A stretch of DNA of 31,343 bases from an uncultured Eubacteriales bacterium (GCA_900545175.1 UQYF01000035.1:1-31343), one strand, 5' to 3'. Shown: positions 16,041 to 24,792, counted from the stretch's first letter. Notes: a model not told the origin generated them from the letters alone. Numbers and translations are program-made.

Positions 16041-16739
16041 TCATGCCTTTTTAATAGGGTGTCTGATGACTGTTCTCCACTTTTCAGGTGCGACCTTTCT
16101 CGCATCCGACATATAAATCTCATGGTGCCGCCTGTTTTCATTCATATCATTTACATATCCGTTCTGTTCTATATATTTATCCATCAGCGCCACTGTCGCA
16201 GGCTCATCGTCAAAAGCACCTGTGTGCATTATCTGTACACACAAGCCCTCATCGATTGTTATAAATTGCGCCGCATGGCAATCCAGCTTTTTCTTTTTGG
16301 TGGCAGTTTCTACAGCCCAGTCAAAATCCTTTCTGGTTACAAAATCAGGCAGACGAATAACCGAAATCCATTGGAATTTATCCTTATTGCTATAGTCCAC
16401 ACCAACCATTCCGTTACGCCTGTCATCCATGTCTGTCTGCTCCGCAGCCTGTGTTGTCCCCTCAACCTGCTTGGATTCGTTCTGCCACCAGAATCCCTCA
16501 AGCGGCGGAACAACATACTCAAAAAAGCCCTCGATTTTATAATCTGTCTTATAGCTCATTTTCAAAGTATACGCAACAGCGTACAGGACACTGATTGCGT
16601 GCTGATACTCACCATCTTCTTCATTGGGATTTCCGGCTCCTCTCACTGCAATATAATTTGCCTTGGGAACAGTTACAATCTCCGGTTTATTTTTAGGCAT
16701 ATAAAATTCCCTGTATTCCTTCTTAAAATCAAACGCCAT
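16041..16739 (-). CDS. GyrI-like small-molecule-binding domain protein
   Basis: A 232-residue protein of the GyrI-like family, the fold used as a ligand-binding domain in multidrug regulators such as BmrR. It is rich in aromatic residues, as expected for a pocket binding planar or cationic ligands (GFWWQNESKQVEG, DKFQWISVIRLPDFV). There is no DNA-binding domain, so it is a stand-alone binder; some family members hydrolyse toxic cyclopropanoid compounds. The start is ATG at 16739 after AAGGAGA, 10 bp beyond the stop of the previous gene. It is the last gene of a three-gene unit with the DUF3795-YjbR protein and the WYL regulator. A role in sensing or neutralising a small toxic compound is inferred. 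Confidence 0.82.
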   Translation of the reverse strand: MAFDFKKEYREFYMPKNKPEIVTVPKANYIAVRGAGNPNEEDGEYQHAISVLYAVAYTLKMSYKTDYKIEGFFEYVVPPLEGFWWQNESKQVEGTTQAAEQTDMDDRRNGMVGVDYSNKDKFQWISVIRLPDFVTRKDFDWAVETATKKKKLDCHAAQFITIDEGLCVQIMHTGAFDDEPATVALMDKYIEQNGYVNDMNENRRHHEIYMSDARKVAPEKWRTVIRHPIKKA

Positions 16740-16749
16740 CGTTATCTCC

Positions 16750-17376
16750 TTAATCCCCTTCACCTTCCAGAATCTCCTGCTGTTTCTTCCTGCTGAAACC
16801 TCCAAGCACCAGATTATAGGATTTTTCCAGCAAATCTTTCAATAAGTCATCCTCCACCTTTCCGTTCGGATTGACAGAGTTCCAGTGTTGTTTATTCATG
16901 TAATATCCCGGAATGATATCATCGTACTGTTCGCGCAGGAAGCTTCCCTCCTCCGGTTCCAGTTTCAGGGTTATATGGACAGGCTTGTTGTCATTTCCAA
17001 GGCACACTGCGGCAAACATCTTCCGGCCCACCGCATAGCGAATCCAGTTCCACTGCGGCGGAAGCTTTGTCACACCGGATTTTTTCATCAAAAAATCGTC
17101 TATCCAATCATATCTCATCTTTTTCTGTGCAGACCATATTTTGCACTGGTCAAGCCTTACGCCGAAATCCCCTTCCTTTTCGGCGTATGCGTACTCCTTA
17201 AGCTGTGTGCACGGAAATTCACCGCACTCTCCGCAGTGCTCCAATTTTCTGCTCTCGCAGCAGCTCTTTACCGGGCAGGTTCCCCAAAAGGGCTTATCAA
17301 TATTGACACAACCGCAGCATTTTCCCTTCTTCTTCCAGCTACATTTACCGCATAAAATACCACATCTTGAATCCAT
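16750..17376 (-). CDS. DUF3795 cysteine-rich domain fused to a MmcQ/YjbR-like domain
   Basis: A 208-residue two-domain protein. Residues 1-75 hold about 14 cysteines in CxxC-like spacings (CGILCGKCSWKKKGKCCGC, SCCESRKLEHCGECGEFPC), matching the DUF3795 type and probably binding metal. Residues 95-205 form a MmcQ/YjbR-like domain (NWIRYAVGRKMFAAVCL, HITLKLEPEEG, YYMNKQHWNSV), a CyaY-like fold related to DNA-binding or regulatory proteins. The start is ATG at 17376, eight bases after GAGGAGG. It lies between the WYL regulator (14 bp upstream) and the GyrI-like gene (10 bp downstream), so the three are surely co-transcribed. Biochemical function unknown. Confidence 0.78.
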   Translation of the reverse strand: MDSRCGILCGKCSWKKKGKCCGCVNIDKPFWGTCPVKSCCESRKLEHCGECGEFPCTQLKEYAYAEKEGDFGVRLDQCKIWSAQKKMRYDWIDDFLMKKSGVTKLPPQWNWIRYAVGRKMFAAVCLGNDNKPVHITLKLEPEEGSFLREQYDDIIPGYYMNKQHWNSVNPNGKVEDDLLKDLLEKSYNLVLGGFSRKKQQEILEGEGD

Positions 17377-17389
17377 ACATATTTCCTCC

Positions 17390-18304
17390 TCATTTGCCTT
17401 TTTCATACTTATTTTTCATCTGCAAAATACTCTGCCGCAATTCGTCCATTAACTCCTCCGGCTCAAGCAATTCTGCCTTATCCCGGAATGTAAGAAGCCA
17501 TGTGAGCAGATTCTCCTTATCTGTGTAGTCCGCATGAAACAGGAGCTTTCCGTCATTTTGCTCTTCAAAGCAATTCGGTCCGAACTCCTCCACCAGTCTC
17601 CACTTGCAATCCGGCTCAAACAGGGCTTTCACCCTGATACCGCCGGGGAATACTCTTTCATCCCGCAAGTCCGGCAGAGGCGCCTCCCGCTCCGAAAAAT
17701 TCTCATTCGATATCCGGACATTTTCCATGCGATTCAATTTGAAAAGGCGGAAATCCTTCCTGTCCTTGCACCAGCCCCACACATACCAGCTTGACCAGCG
17801 GAATATGAGATAATACGGCTCAATCGTGCGCTCAGACTCACCCTTCGGCGCATAATAGAGAAACTCAAGCAGCCTTCTCTGTTCTATCGCTCTTCTTATC
17901 AACTCAATTTTCGGTGCAAGCGACCTCTTATACCATGAGGACAAATCAATCAATACCGACTGGTTTCCCACCATAAAATCGGATGAGCCTATCGACAGCT
18001 TTTCCATCAACTGTCCGTATCTGTTGGTGCCATTCACACTGTCAAGGCTTCGAAGCCCGGCAAGGATATCCTGCATCTCATCGTGCGTCAACATTGTCCT
18101 GTCAATTTTGTAACCATCCATGATTGAGATTCCGCCGCCCACACCCTGCCTTGTCACAATTGGTATGCCCGCCTTGCATAAAGCTTCGATATCCCTGTTA
18201 ATGGTTCGCGTGGACACCTCAAACATCTGCGACAGATACGAAGCTGTAATATTTTCCTTCTGTAATAGCATGGATAAAATTCCCAACTGCCGGTCAATCT
18301 TCAT
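17390..18304 (-). CDS. WYL-domain (YafY/DeoR-like) transcriptional regulator
   Basis: A 304-residue regulator. Residues 1-60 form an N-terminal HTH (ASYLSQMFEVSTRTINRDIE, then AGIPIVTRQGVGGGISI as the wing). The middle and C-terminus hold a WYL ligand-sensing domain (about 140-220), with SSWYVWGWCKDRKDFRLFKL containing the characteristic residues, and a WCX-type C-terminal extension ending LMDELRQSI. It starts with ATG at 18304 after GAGGGG. WYL regulators respond to nucleic-acid-like or small ligands, and this HTH class often represses its own operon. Here the operon would include the DUF3795-YjbR and GyrI-like genes, suggesting a ligand-responsive detoxification unit; that is inference. Confidence 0.92.
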   Translation of the reverse strand: MKIDRQLGILSMLLQKENITASYLSQMFEVSTRTINRDIEALCKAGIPIVTRQGVGGGISIMDGYKIDRTMLTHDEMQDILAGLRSLDSVNGTNRYGQLMEKLSIGSSDFMVGNQSVLIDLSSWYKRSLAPKIELIRRAIEQRRLLEFLYYAPKGESERTIEPYYLIFRWSSWYVWGWCKDRKDFRLFKLNRMENVRISNENFSEREAPLPDLRDERVFPGGIRVKALFEPDCKWRLVEEFGPNCFEEQNDGKLLFHADYTDKENLLTWLLTFRDKAELLEPEELMDELRQSILQMKNKYEKGK

Positions 18305-18451
18305 AACTTATCCCCTCTCATATAGCAAGCATTGTCTGAAATATTGGTGCAGGCATTTACGATCTTGCTCTTAGCTTCTTCTTTTACACTTGTCCTTTTA
18401 CAAAAACAATATTACCATAGAAAACATGACAACTGTATGTCATATTTCTAT

Positions 18452-18489
18452 AAAATGCAAAAGCAGGAAACCATAACTGATTTCCTGCT
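18452..18489 (-). terminator. Terminator after the nucleotidase gene
   Basis: On the - strand AGCAGGAAA (18489-18481) pairs perfectly with TTTCCTGCT (18470-18462) and is followed by TTTTGCATTTT. It lies 11 bp after the stop codon and ends the unit that begins at 20945. Confidence 0.8.
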
Positions 18490-18499
18490 ATACATCTTT

Positions 18500-19108
18500 T
18501 TATCTGGAACACTCCTCAAACAATCTATCAATCTCCTTCCAGCCCTCACATCTCACAAAATTGTCATTCGGAAGCTCCGCATGTATGTTCCACGGGCGGT
18601 TAAACACTGCCACCTTACACCCTTCAAAGTGCATGACATGCTCAAAGGCAGCCGGTGAATCCTCTATTGCAAAATCAAAGGTCATGCTGTACAACTGCTC
18701 CAAGGTCATATTGAACGAATAGGTCTGTTCGAACTTTTCACGTCCATACTTGTCAACGCAATACAGCAAAACTCTCTCAAGCCCATGCTCATCAAGCCAC
18801 CTTCGCGATGGTTCATAGGAATCAAAGGGTCTGCCTGTGATGATGAACACCTCATGTCCTTCATCTACCCACTTATTAATAGTCTGTGAAGCACCCGGAG
18901 TCTCCTCATAATTCAACAATTGTTCCGGAAGGTGTCCTACTCTCATCAATTCCTCATACTGTTCATCATTTAAATCGAATGTTTTTTTCAGGTTAAAGAA
19001 CTGAACCTCGCTGTAAGGTACATCCTTTCCAAACAATTCCTTTGCAATTTTCGTAAAGTTCTTTGCTGTCTCACATAATACATCATCAAAATCTATATAT
19101 ATCTTCAT
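18500..19108 (-). CDS. HAD-fold 5'(3')-deoxyribonucleotidase-like protein (NT5C family)
   Basis: A 202-residue phosphatase predicted to remove phosphate from (deoxy)nucleoside monophosphates. HAD motif I is IDFDDVLCET at residues 5-14 (nucleophile and acid/base Asp), motif II is IITGRP, and motif IV is FAIEDSPAA. The length and the DDVL variant match the NT5C type rather than general phosphoglycolate phosphatases. It starts with ATG at 19108 after GGAAGGA. It is the last gene of a unit following the double-HAD gene and the Fic remnant, so three HAD domains occur within 2.5 kb. The exact nucleotide substrate is unknown. Confidence 0.85.
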   Translation of the reverse strand: MKIYIDFDDVLCETAKNFTKIAKELFGKDVPYSEVQFFNLKKTFDLNDEQYEELMRVGHLPEQLLNYEETPGASQTINKWVDEGHEVFIITGRPFDSYEPSRRWLDEHGLERVLLYCVDKYGREKFEQTYSFNMTLEQLYSMTFDFAIEDSPAAFEHVMHFEGCKVAVFNRPWNIHAELPNDNFVRCEGWKEIDRLFEECSR

Positions 19109-19150
19109 TGTTATGTTTCCTTCCTTCTGTTACGCTCTTCCCATGCAGCA

Positions 19151-19453
19151 TTAGTTATGTGGAATCTCCAGCATATCAAGTAATCTGATAAATGTATCCT
19201 GCCCATCAAGGCAAATATCCACAAGCCAACCCTTTTCATTTCTCCACTCCGAAAGTCCCCTGTAATAAAAGCCCCTCTTACTATCCTCAATAATAAATGG
19301 AATTATATTATTTTTAAGACATTCTTTTAAAGCTATCAGTCTGCCGACCCTTCCGTTACCGTCCTGAAAAGGATGAATATATTCAAATTCTGCGTGAAAT
19401 TCAATAATGTCTTCAACCGTCACATTATCCTTTGCGCTGTATATATTTTTCAT
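19151..19453 (-). pseudogene. Truncated Fic family protein (C-terminal part)
   Basis: A 100-residue frame carrying the complete Fic active-site motif HPFQDGNGRVGR at residues 27-38, used by Fic enzymes to transfer AMP to target proteins. The family C-terminus follows (IPFIIEDSKRGFYYRGLSEW). Family members are usually over 200 residues; the N-terminal helices of the fold are missing, and an in-frame stop occurs two codons before the ATG. The first 29 bases overlap the end of the double-HAD gene. The junction looks like a deletion that removed the Fic 5' part. An AAGGG directly before the ATG is poorly spaced. Probably inactive, though a short expressed protein cannot be excluded. Confidence 0.7.
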
Positions 19454-20945
19454 CCCTTAATAATTGCAGAATTCTGTTATCCGCCTCAGCACGCCGGGGA
19501 TGTTCCGGCGCAGCTTTCAGAATGTCAAATATCTTCTCCGGCTTGTCGATAAAACATCCGGCTCCCAGCTTTTCCATATCCGCGCGCTTCCTGAAGCCCC
19601 ATTCAACCATAATAAGCTTCATTCCGGAATTCTTCGCGGTCTCAATATCGACCTCTGAATCACCGACATAAACTGCATTTGCGCGGCTTCTGTTAAGCCG
19701 GTACAGTGCTTCATTCACCATATCCGCCTCCGGCTTCTTTGCCATGTTAGGATTATCGCCGACCGCAAGTGGAACCAGCTCGCCGAAGAAATGCTCACAT
19801 AGGCTCTGTGTCGCACTCTGAAGCTTGTTCGACACAACTGCAACCTTATATCCCTGCTCCTTTAGTCCGGTGAGCATATCAACAATTCCCGGATATGTTC
19901 TTGTATGGTCAAGGTTATGGACTGCATAATGCTTCTTAAACTCTGCAAATACCTTGTCGAAAAGCTCCTTGTCCGTTCCCGGCACAACCGCGCGCTCTAT
20001 GAGCTTAGCGACACCATTTCCCACGAATGCCGTCACCTCCTCAAGCGTTCTTTCCGGCATTCCGTACTGTTGTAAAGCGTAGTTGGTGCTTGCTGCAAGG
20101 TCCTCTATGGTGTAGAGCAGTGTTCCGTCAAGGTCAAAGATTACCGTATCGATTTTCCCGGCAGCGATACTTTTCTCCGACATGTCATCAGACTTTAATG
20201 TAACGTCCTTTGATACATCTGCATGCATGCAGCCTTCCCTGTCACCATTTTCTTCAGACAGCTTACATTCTGATATACTTTTCTGTGCCTCATTGCAGGC
20301 TTTATCTCTAAGAAAAATATCCTCAAGCTCACTAAACTTGTCTATGCTTCTCCAAGGCTTCTCAACCTTTCCAAGTCCATAGGCGGCATACACGATAGGT
20401 ATTCCTGCCTTCTCACAAGAATCTGCATCGCCCTGCGTGTCACCTACATAGACCGCATTTTTAAGATTATTTCTCTCAATAATTTTTCTTATTGTCACAT
20501 CCTTCGACGCATTCGTATCACCGAAGCACATCCAGTCGGTAAAATATTTCTGCACATCGTGCACCGCAAAAACCGTATCTATATAACCTCTCTGCGCGTT
20601 GGTCACTATAAACAGCTTATATCTATGTGACAGCTTTTCAAGAGTCCCGGCAGCACCCTCATACAATGCCGGTGCATATCTTATAAGATATTCTTTCTGT
20701 CTCTTGTAGATTACCCCTGTTATCTTCTCGTATTCTTCTTTCGTGCTGTTCGGATAAAAATGGAAAAATATCGTATCCATCGTCTTTCCGAACATAGCTC
20801 CAAGGCTCTTACCGTCAAAATTTATCTCCCAGTCAGTGAGCTCCGTGATGACATCGCGCCACGCATGAGCTACCGCATCCCTCACATCCCACAGAGTACC
20901 ATCCACGTCAAATATTATACTGTCAAACTTATTATAATCGCCCAT
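19425..20945 (-). CDS. Tandem double-HAD hydrolase (two phosphatase domains in one protein)
   Basis: A 506-residue protein with two complete HAD phosphatase domains. Domain 1 (about 1-210) has IIFDVDGTLW, IVTNAQ, the motif III Lys in NASKDVTI, and VGDTQGDADS. Domain 2 (about 258-495) has VIFDLDGTLL, VVSNKL, the Lys in AKKPEADMV, and VGDSEVDIET. All catalytic positions are present in both. A polar, Ser/Glu/Lys-rich linker of about 45 residues joins them (around residues 215-258). Each half alone resembles a phosphoglycolate phosphatase of about 220 residues, so this is a fusion of two related genes. It starts with ATG at 20945 after AAAGGTGA. Its tail overlaps the Fic remnant by 29 bp. Substrates unknown. 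Confidence 0.85.
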   Translation of the reverse strand: MGDYNKFDSIIFDVDGTLWDVRDAVAHAWRDVITELTDWEINFDGKSLGAMFGKTMDTIFFHFYPNSTKEEYEKITGVIYKRQKEYLIRYAPALYEGAAGTLEKLSHRYKLFIVTNAQRGYIDTVFAVHDVQKYFTDWMCFGDTNASKDVTIRKIIERNNLKNAVYVGDTQGDADSCEKAGIPIVYAAYGLGKVEKPWRSIDKFSELEDIFLRDKACNEAQKSISECKLSEENGDREGCMHADVSKDVTLKSDDMSEKSIAAGKIDTVIFDLDGTLLYTIEDLAASTNYALQQYGMPERTLEEVTAFVGNGVAKLIERAVVPGTDKELFDKVFAEFKKHYAVHNLDHTRTYPGIVDMLTGLKEQGYKVAVVSNKLQSATQSLCEHFFGELVPLAVGDNPNMAKKPEADMVNEALYRLNRSRANAVYVGDSEVDIETAKNSGMKLIMVEWGFRKRADMEKLGAGCFIDKPEKIFDILKAAPEHPRRAEADNRILQLLRDEKYIQRKG

Positions 20946-21144
20946 TATCTTCACCTTTTTCTTTTCACCTTTTTATTTTCATCTATAACCATTCATAACC
21001 ATGCAAAACTGCGTTCTGCGATTGCCTACATTCGGGCATATAAACAGTTTTATATGGCAGTTTGACCACATATGCAAAAGGAAAGCCTCATAGAAGCGGT
21101 TTCGAGAATGTGGTTCTGAATGGTTACTCTTATTTTTTTCGCTT

Positions 21145-21173
21145 ATTATACCACATGAAAATTGGTATTACCA
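21145..21173 (-). promoter_or_regulatory. Probable promoter of the double-HAD unit
   Basis: On the - strand an extended -10 element TGGTATAAT (TATAAT at 21150-21145) is preceded at 17 bases by a weak -35 (TGGTAA, 21173-21168). The -35 overlaps a small palindrome, TGGTA-T-TACCA. The leader would be almost 200 nt long and contains the hairpin at 21037-21056. Confidence 0.5.
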
Positions 21174-21247
21174 TTGCAGAAATGTTATTTTGAATTTTCC
21201 TTATAAACACATGCCGCTCCAAGCTAACTTTATTGCTCATGGGAGTT

Positions 21248-21460
21248 CTGCCTATTACATCATATTTGATATGCTTTGGGCAGACTTTTCGGTATGTTCA
21301 GTTGCTTTTTTTCTGTTTCTCTGCCCATATCATCGTATTTAACATGCTTTGGGCTGACTTTTCTGCACGCTCAGTCGCTTCTCCTGTGATTTTCTCTGCC
21401 CACAGCATTATATTTGGCATGCCCTAGGCAGACATTTAAGCAGATATGGCAGAAATATAC
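21248..21460. repeat. Three imperfect tandem repeats of about 75 bp
   Basis: Units start at 21248, 21321 and 21396 (73 bp, 75 bp and a shorter third). Each starts CTGCC and has an ATATTTGATATGC-like middle, then a TTTGGGCAGACTTTT-like segment, with diverged 3' parts. Within each unit CTGCC at the start can pair with GGCAG about 30 nt later, so each makes a stem-loop. The block ends about 110 bp before the orphan carB start. A regulatory role is possible but no known leader class fits. Confidence 0.75.
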
Positions 21461-21535
21461 GCTTCCTCCCCCAGCTGTAAGCAATTAAAATTATTTTTTT
21501 CAAAAATTAAGCTTTATTCCTTTGTCACTTTATCT

Positions 21536-21541
21536 TATAAT
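21536..21541 (+). promoter_or_regulatory. Probable -10 box of the orphan carB
   Basis: A perfect TATAAT lies 30 bases before the start codon, with only a poor -35 (TTTATT at 21513-21518, 17-base spacing). No ARG-box-like sequence of the kind seen before carA is found here. Confidence 0.45.
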
Positions 21542-21570
21542 GTAATTATTAAATTCAGGGAGGAAATATC

Positions 21571-24500
21571 ATGCCAAAGCTTAAGGATATTGATAAGGTA
21601 CTTATTATTGGTTCAGGACCTATTGTGATAGGTCAGGCCTGCGAGTTCGATTACTCAGGAACACAGGCGTGTAAAGCACTCAGAAAACTCGGCTATAAGA
21701 TTGTTCTTGTAAACTCTAACCCTGCAACAATCATGACTGACCCTGAGACTGCAGATGTCACCTACATTGAGCCTCTTAATGTTGAACGTCTTGAACAGAT
21801 TATCGCCAAGGAACGCCCGGATGCGCTGCTTCCGAATCTCGGCGGTCAGTCAGGTCTTAATCTCTGCTCAGAATTATACAAGGCAGGGGTGCTTGACAAA
21901 TATAATGTCAAGGTTATCGGTGTACAGGTGGATGCCATCGAACGCGGTGAGGACCGCATTGAGTTCAAAAAGACAATGAATTCCCTCGGCATTGAGATGG
22001 CACGAAGCGAGGTTGCCTACTCTGTTGATGAAGCACTCGCCATAGCAGACAGGCTCGGATACCCGGTTGTTCTTCGTCCGGCGTATACAATGGGCGGTGC
22101 AGGCGGCGGACTTGTGTACAACAGGGAAGAGCTTCAGACCGTATGTGCAAGAGGTCTTCAGGCAAGTATAGTCGGCCAGGTTCTTGTGGAAGAGTCCATT
22201 CTCGGCTGGGAGGAGCTTGAGCTTGAGGTTGTACGCGACAGCGAAGGCAACATGATTACAGTATGCTTTATTGAGAACATTGATCCACTCGGTGTGCATA
22301 CAGGCGACTCATTCTGCTGCGCCCCTATGCTCACAATATCCGAAGACTGCCAGAAGAGACTGCAGGAGCAGGCCTACAAGATTGTTGACAAGGTTCAGGT
22401 TATCGGCGGAACCAATGTACAGTTCGCACATGACCCTGTAACAGACAGAATAATAGTCATCGAAATTAACCCACGTACATCACGTTCTTCAGCACTTGCT
22501 TCCAAGGCAACCGGTTTTCCTATTGCGCTTGTCTCAGCCATGTTGGCGGCAGGTCTTACCCTGCGTGACATCCCTTGCGGAAAATATGGAACTCTTGATA
22601 AGTATGTCCCGGACGGTGACTATGTGGTTATCAAGTTCGCACGCTGGGCATTTGAAAAATTCAAGGGTGTGGAAGATAAGCTCGGAACACAGATGAGAGC
22701 TGTCGGCGAGGTCATGAGCATCGGTAAGAACTATAAGGAAGCCTTCCAGAAGGCAATCCGCAGCCTTGAAAACGGCAGATACGGTCTTGGACATGTCAAG
22801 AATTTTGACACGCTCTCCAAGGAAGAGTTATTGAAAAAGCTAGTTACACCTTCGAGCGAGCGTCATTTTATCATGTATGAGGCTCTCAGAAAAGGTGCAA
22901 CGGTGGATGAGATATATGAGCTTACCAGGGTTAAGCATTATTTCATATCACAGATGAAGGAATTGGTTGACGAGGAGGAAGAGCTTCTCAAGTTCAAGGG
23001 CTCACTTCCATCGGATGAGCTTCTCACCAAGGCAAAAAAGGATGGCTTCTCAGACAAATATCTTAGCCTGCTTCTTGATGTCTCCGAGGATGATGTGCGC
23101 AGCAGACGTACAAGCCTTGGCGTTAATGAAGCCTGGGAAGGTGTGCATGTATCAGGAACCGAGAACAACGCCTACTACTACTCGACCTACAACGGCGGGG
23201 ATAAGAACCCTGTTTCAAATAACAGAAAAATCATGATTCTCGGCGGCGGTCCTAACAGAATAGGTCAAGGTATCGAATTTGATTACTGCTGTGTTCATGC
23301 CTCCCTCGCACTCAAAAAGCTGGGATTTGAGACAATTATTGTAAACTGTAATCCTGAGACGGTATCGACTGATTATGATACCTCGGACAAGCTCTACTTT
23401 GAGCCGCTTACACTTGAAGATGTGCTGAGCATATATAACAAGGAGAAGCCTCTCGGCGTAATCGCACAGTTCGGTGGTCAGACACCTCTCAATCTTGCGG
23501 CTTCGCTTGAGAAAAACGGTGTGAAGATTCTCGGAACCTCACCTGCCGTAATCGACCTTGCAGAGGACAGAGACCAGTTCCGCGCCATGATGGATAAGCT
23601 TGAAATTCCTATGCCTGAATCAGGCATGGCGACAACAGTGGATGAAGCCATCAGCATCGCCAATGAAATAGGCTACCCTGTCATGGTTCGTCCTTCATAC
23701 GTTCTTGGCGGACGCGGAATGGAAGTGGTATATGATGACGAGAGCATGAGCGACTATATGAAGGCTGCTGTCGGGGTAACACCTGACCGCCCTATCCTCA
23801 TTGACCGTTTCCTCAATAATGCCCTCGAGTGTGAGTCAGATGCCATAAGCGATGGCACACACGCCTTCGTTCCTGCAGTAATGGAGCACATTGAGCTTGC
23901 CGGCGTACACTCAGGAGACTCAGCCTGCATAATTCCATCTGTACACATTTCAGAGGAAAATGTACGTCTTATCAAGGAATACACACGCAGAATTGCCGAG
24001 GAAATGCATGTAAAGGGTCTTATGAACATGCAGTATGCCATTGAAAAAGGAAAGGTATATGTGCTTGAGGCTAACCCAAGAGCTTCCCGTACAGTACCTC
24101 TCGTCTCAAAGGTCTGCGATATAAGAATGGTTCCTATTGCAACAGATATCATCACAAGCGAACTTACCGGAAGACCATCTCCGATTCCGGAAATGAAGGA
24201 AAGACACATTCCATACTATGGTGTGAAGGAAGCTGCCTTCCCATTCAATATGTTCCCGGAGGTTGACCCGATACTTGGACCTGAGATGCGCTCTACAGGT
24301 GAGGTGCTCGGTCTTTCATCCCACTATGGTGAAGCCTTCTACAAGGCAGAGGAAGGCGTATCCTCCAAGCTTCCGCTTGAGGGAACAGTCCTCATCTCTG
24401 TTAACCGCAAGGATAAGGAGGAGGTTGTCGATGTTGCAGGAAGTTTCGTAAACGATGGCTTCAAGGTTCTTGCAACAGGCGGAACCTATGACCTTATCGC

Positions 24501-24792
24501 CGAGGCCGGTTTACCTGTCACAAAGATTAAAAAGCTCTACGAGGGTCGTCCTAACATACTCGATGCCATAACCAACGGCGAGATTGATTTGATAATCAAC
24601 TCCCCTGTCGGCAAGGAAAGCGTACACGATGACAGCTACTTAAGAAAGGCAGCCATCAAGGCAAGAATACCTTACATGACCACCATGGCTGCGGCAAAGG
24701 CAACCGCTGAAGGAATAGCCTATGTTAAAAAGAACGGTTCGTCTGAGGTAAGATCACTTCAGGAGCTCCACAGCCTTATCACGGATAAATAA
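21571..24792 (+). CDS. carB: Carbamoyl-phosphate synthase large subunit, orphan copy
   Basis: A full-length (1073 residues) synthase subunit that makes carbamoyl phosphate from bicarbonate, ATP and ammonia delivered by CarA. Two ATP-grasp halves are complete: IIGSGPIVIGQACEFDYSG, NSNPATIMTD and EINPRTSRSSALASKATG in the first; ILGGGPNRIGQGIEFDYC and LEANPRASRTVPLVSKVC in the second. The C-terminal MGS-type effector domain (about 935-1073) has the canonical YEGRPNILDAI and INSPVGK motifs seen in nucleotide-regulated enzymes. Unusual is GDSFCCAPMLTI, where most CarB have a SI-VAP-QTL type sequence. It starts with ATG at 21571 after AGGGAGG. No carA lies beside it; its 3' end faces a second, arginine-type carB. 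A pyrimidine role is inferred. Confidence 0.95.
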   Translation: MPKLKDIDKVLIIGSGPIVIGQACEFDYSGTQACKALRKLGYKIVLVNSNPATIMTDPETADVTYIEPLNVERLEQIIAKERPDALLPNLGGQSGLNLCSELYKAGVLDKYNVKVIGVQVDAIERGEDRIEFKKTMNSLGIEMARSEVAYSVDEALAIADRLGYPVVLRPAYTMGGAGGGLVYNREELQTVCARGLQASIVGQVLVEESILGWEELELEVVRDSEGNMITVCFIENIDPLGVHTGDSFCCAPMLTISEDCQKRLQEQAYKIVDKVQVIGGTNVQFAHDPVTDRIIVIEINPRTSRSSALASKATGFPIALVSAMLAAGLTLRDIPCGKYGTLDKYVPDGDYVVIKFARWAFEKFKGVEDKLGTQMRAVGEVMSIGKNYKEAFQKAIRSLENGRYGLGHVKNFDTLSKEELLKKLVTPSSERHFIMYEALRKGATVDEIYELTRVKHYFISQMKELVDEEEELLKFKGSLPSDELLTKAKKDGFSDKYLSLLLDVSEDDVRSRRTSLGVNEAWEGVHVSGTENNAYYYSTYNGGDKNPVSNNRKIMILGGGPNRIGQGIEFDYCCVHASLALKKLGFETIIVNCNPETVSTDYDTSDKLYFEPLTLEDVLSIYNKEKPLGVIAQFGGQTPLNLAASLEKNGVKILGTSPAVIDLAEDRDQFRAMMDKLEIPMPESGMATTVDEAISIANEIGYPVMVRPSYVLGGRGMEVVYDDESMSDYMKAAVGVTPDRPILIDRFLNNALECESDAISDGTHAFVPAVMEHIELAGVHSGDSACIIPSVHISEENVRLIKEYTRRIAEEMHVKGLMNMQYAIEKGKVYVLEANPRASRTVPLVSKVCDIRMVPIATDIITSELTGRPSPIPEMKERHIPYYGVKEAAFPFNMFPEVDPILGPEMRSTGEVLGLSSHYGEAFYKAEEGVSSKLPLEGTVLISVNRKDKEEVVDVAGSFVNDGFKVLATGGTYDLIAEAGLPVTKIKKLYEGRPNILDAITNGEIDLIINSPVGKESVHDDSYLRKAAIKARIPYMTTMAAAKATAEGIAYVKKNGSSEVRSLQELHSLITDK

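Larger units (their letters stand above)
20946..21570. other. 625-bp intergenic region between divergent HAD and carB genes
   Basis: No gene is supported here. It holds, from the left: a perfect 8-bp hairpin at 21037-21056; an extended -10 box for the - strand HAD unit at 21145-21150; a tandem repeat block at 21248-21460; and a -10 box for carB at 21536-21541. AACCATTC/GAATGGTT copies near 20990 and 21115 may also pair. A 64-residue frame at 21233-21427 is only the tandem repeat read as protein. Confidence 0.7.

Noticed and set aside
16059..16796. 245-residue + strand frame
   Set aside because: It lies antisense to the GyrI-like gene, which has clear family features, a ribosome site and operon context. 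The + strand translation has no motif.
21233..21427. 64-residue + strand protein before carB
   Set aside because: The frame is just the tandem DNA repeat translated, with no ribosome site and no conserved composition.
21248..21460. CRISPR array
   Set aside because: There are only three units, the whole unit is diverged rather than constant repeats with unique spacers, and there are no cas genes.
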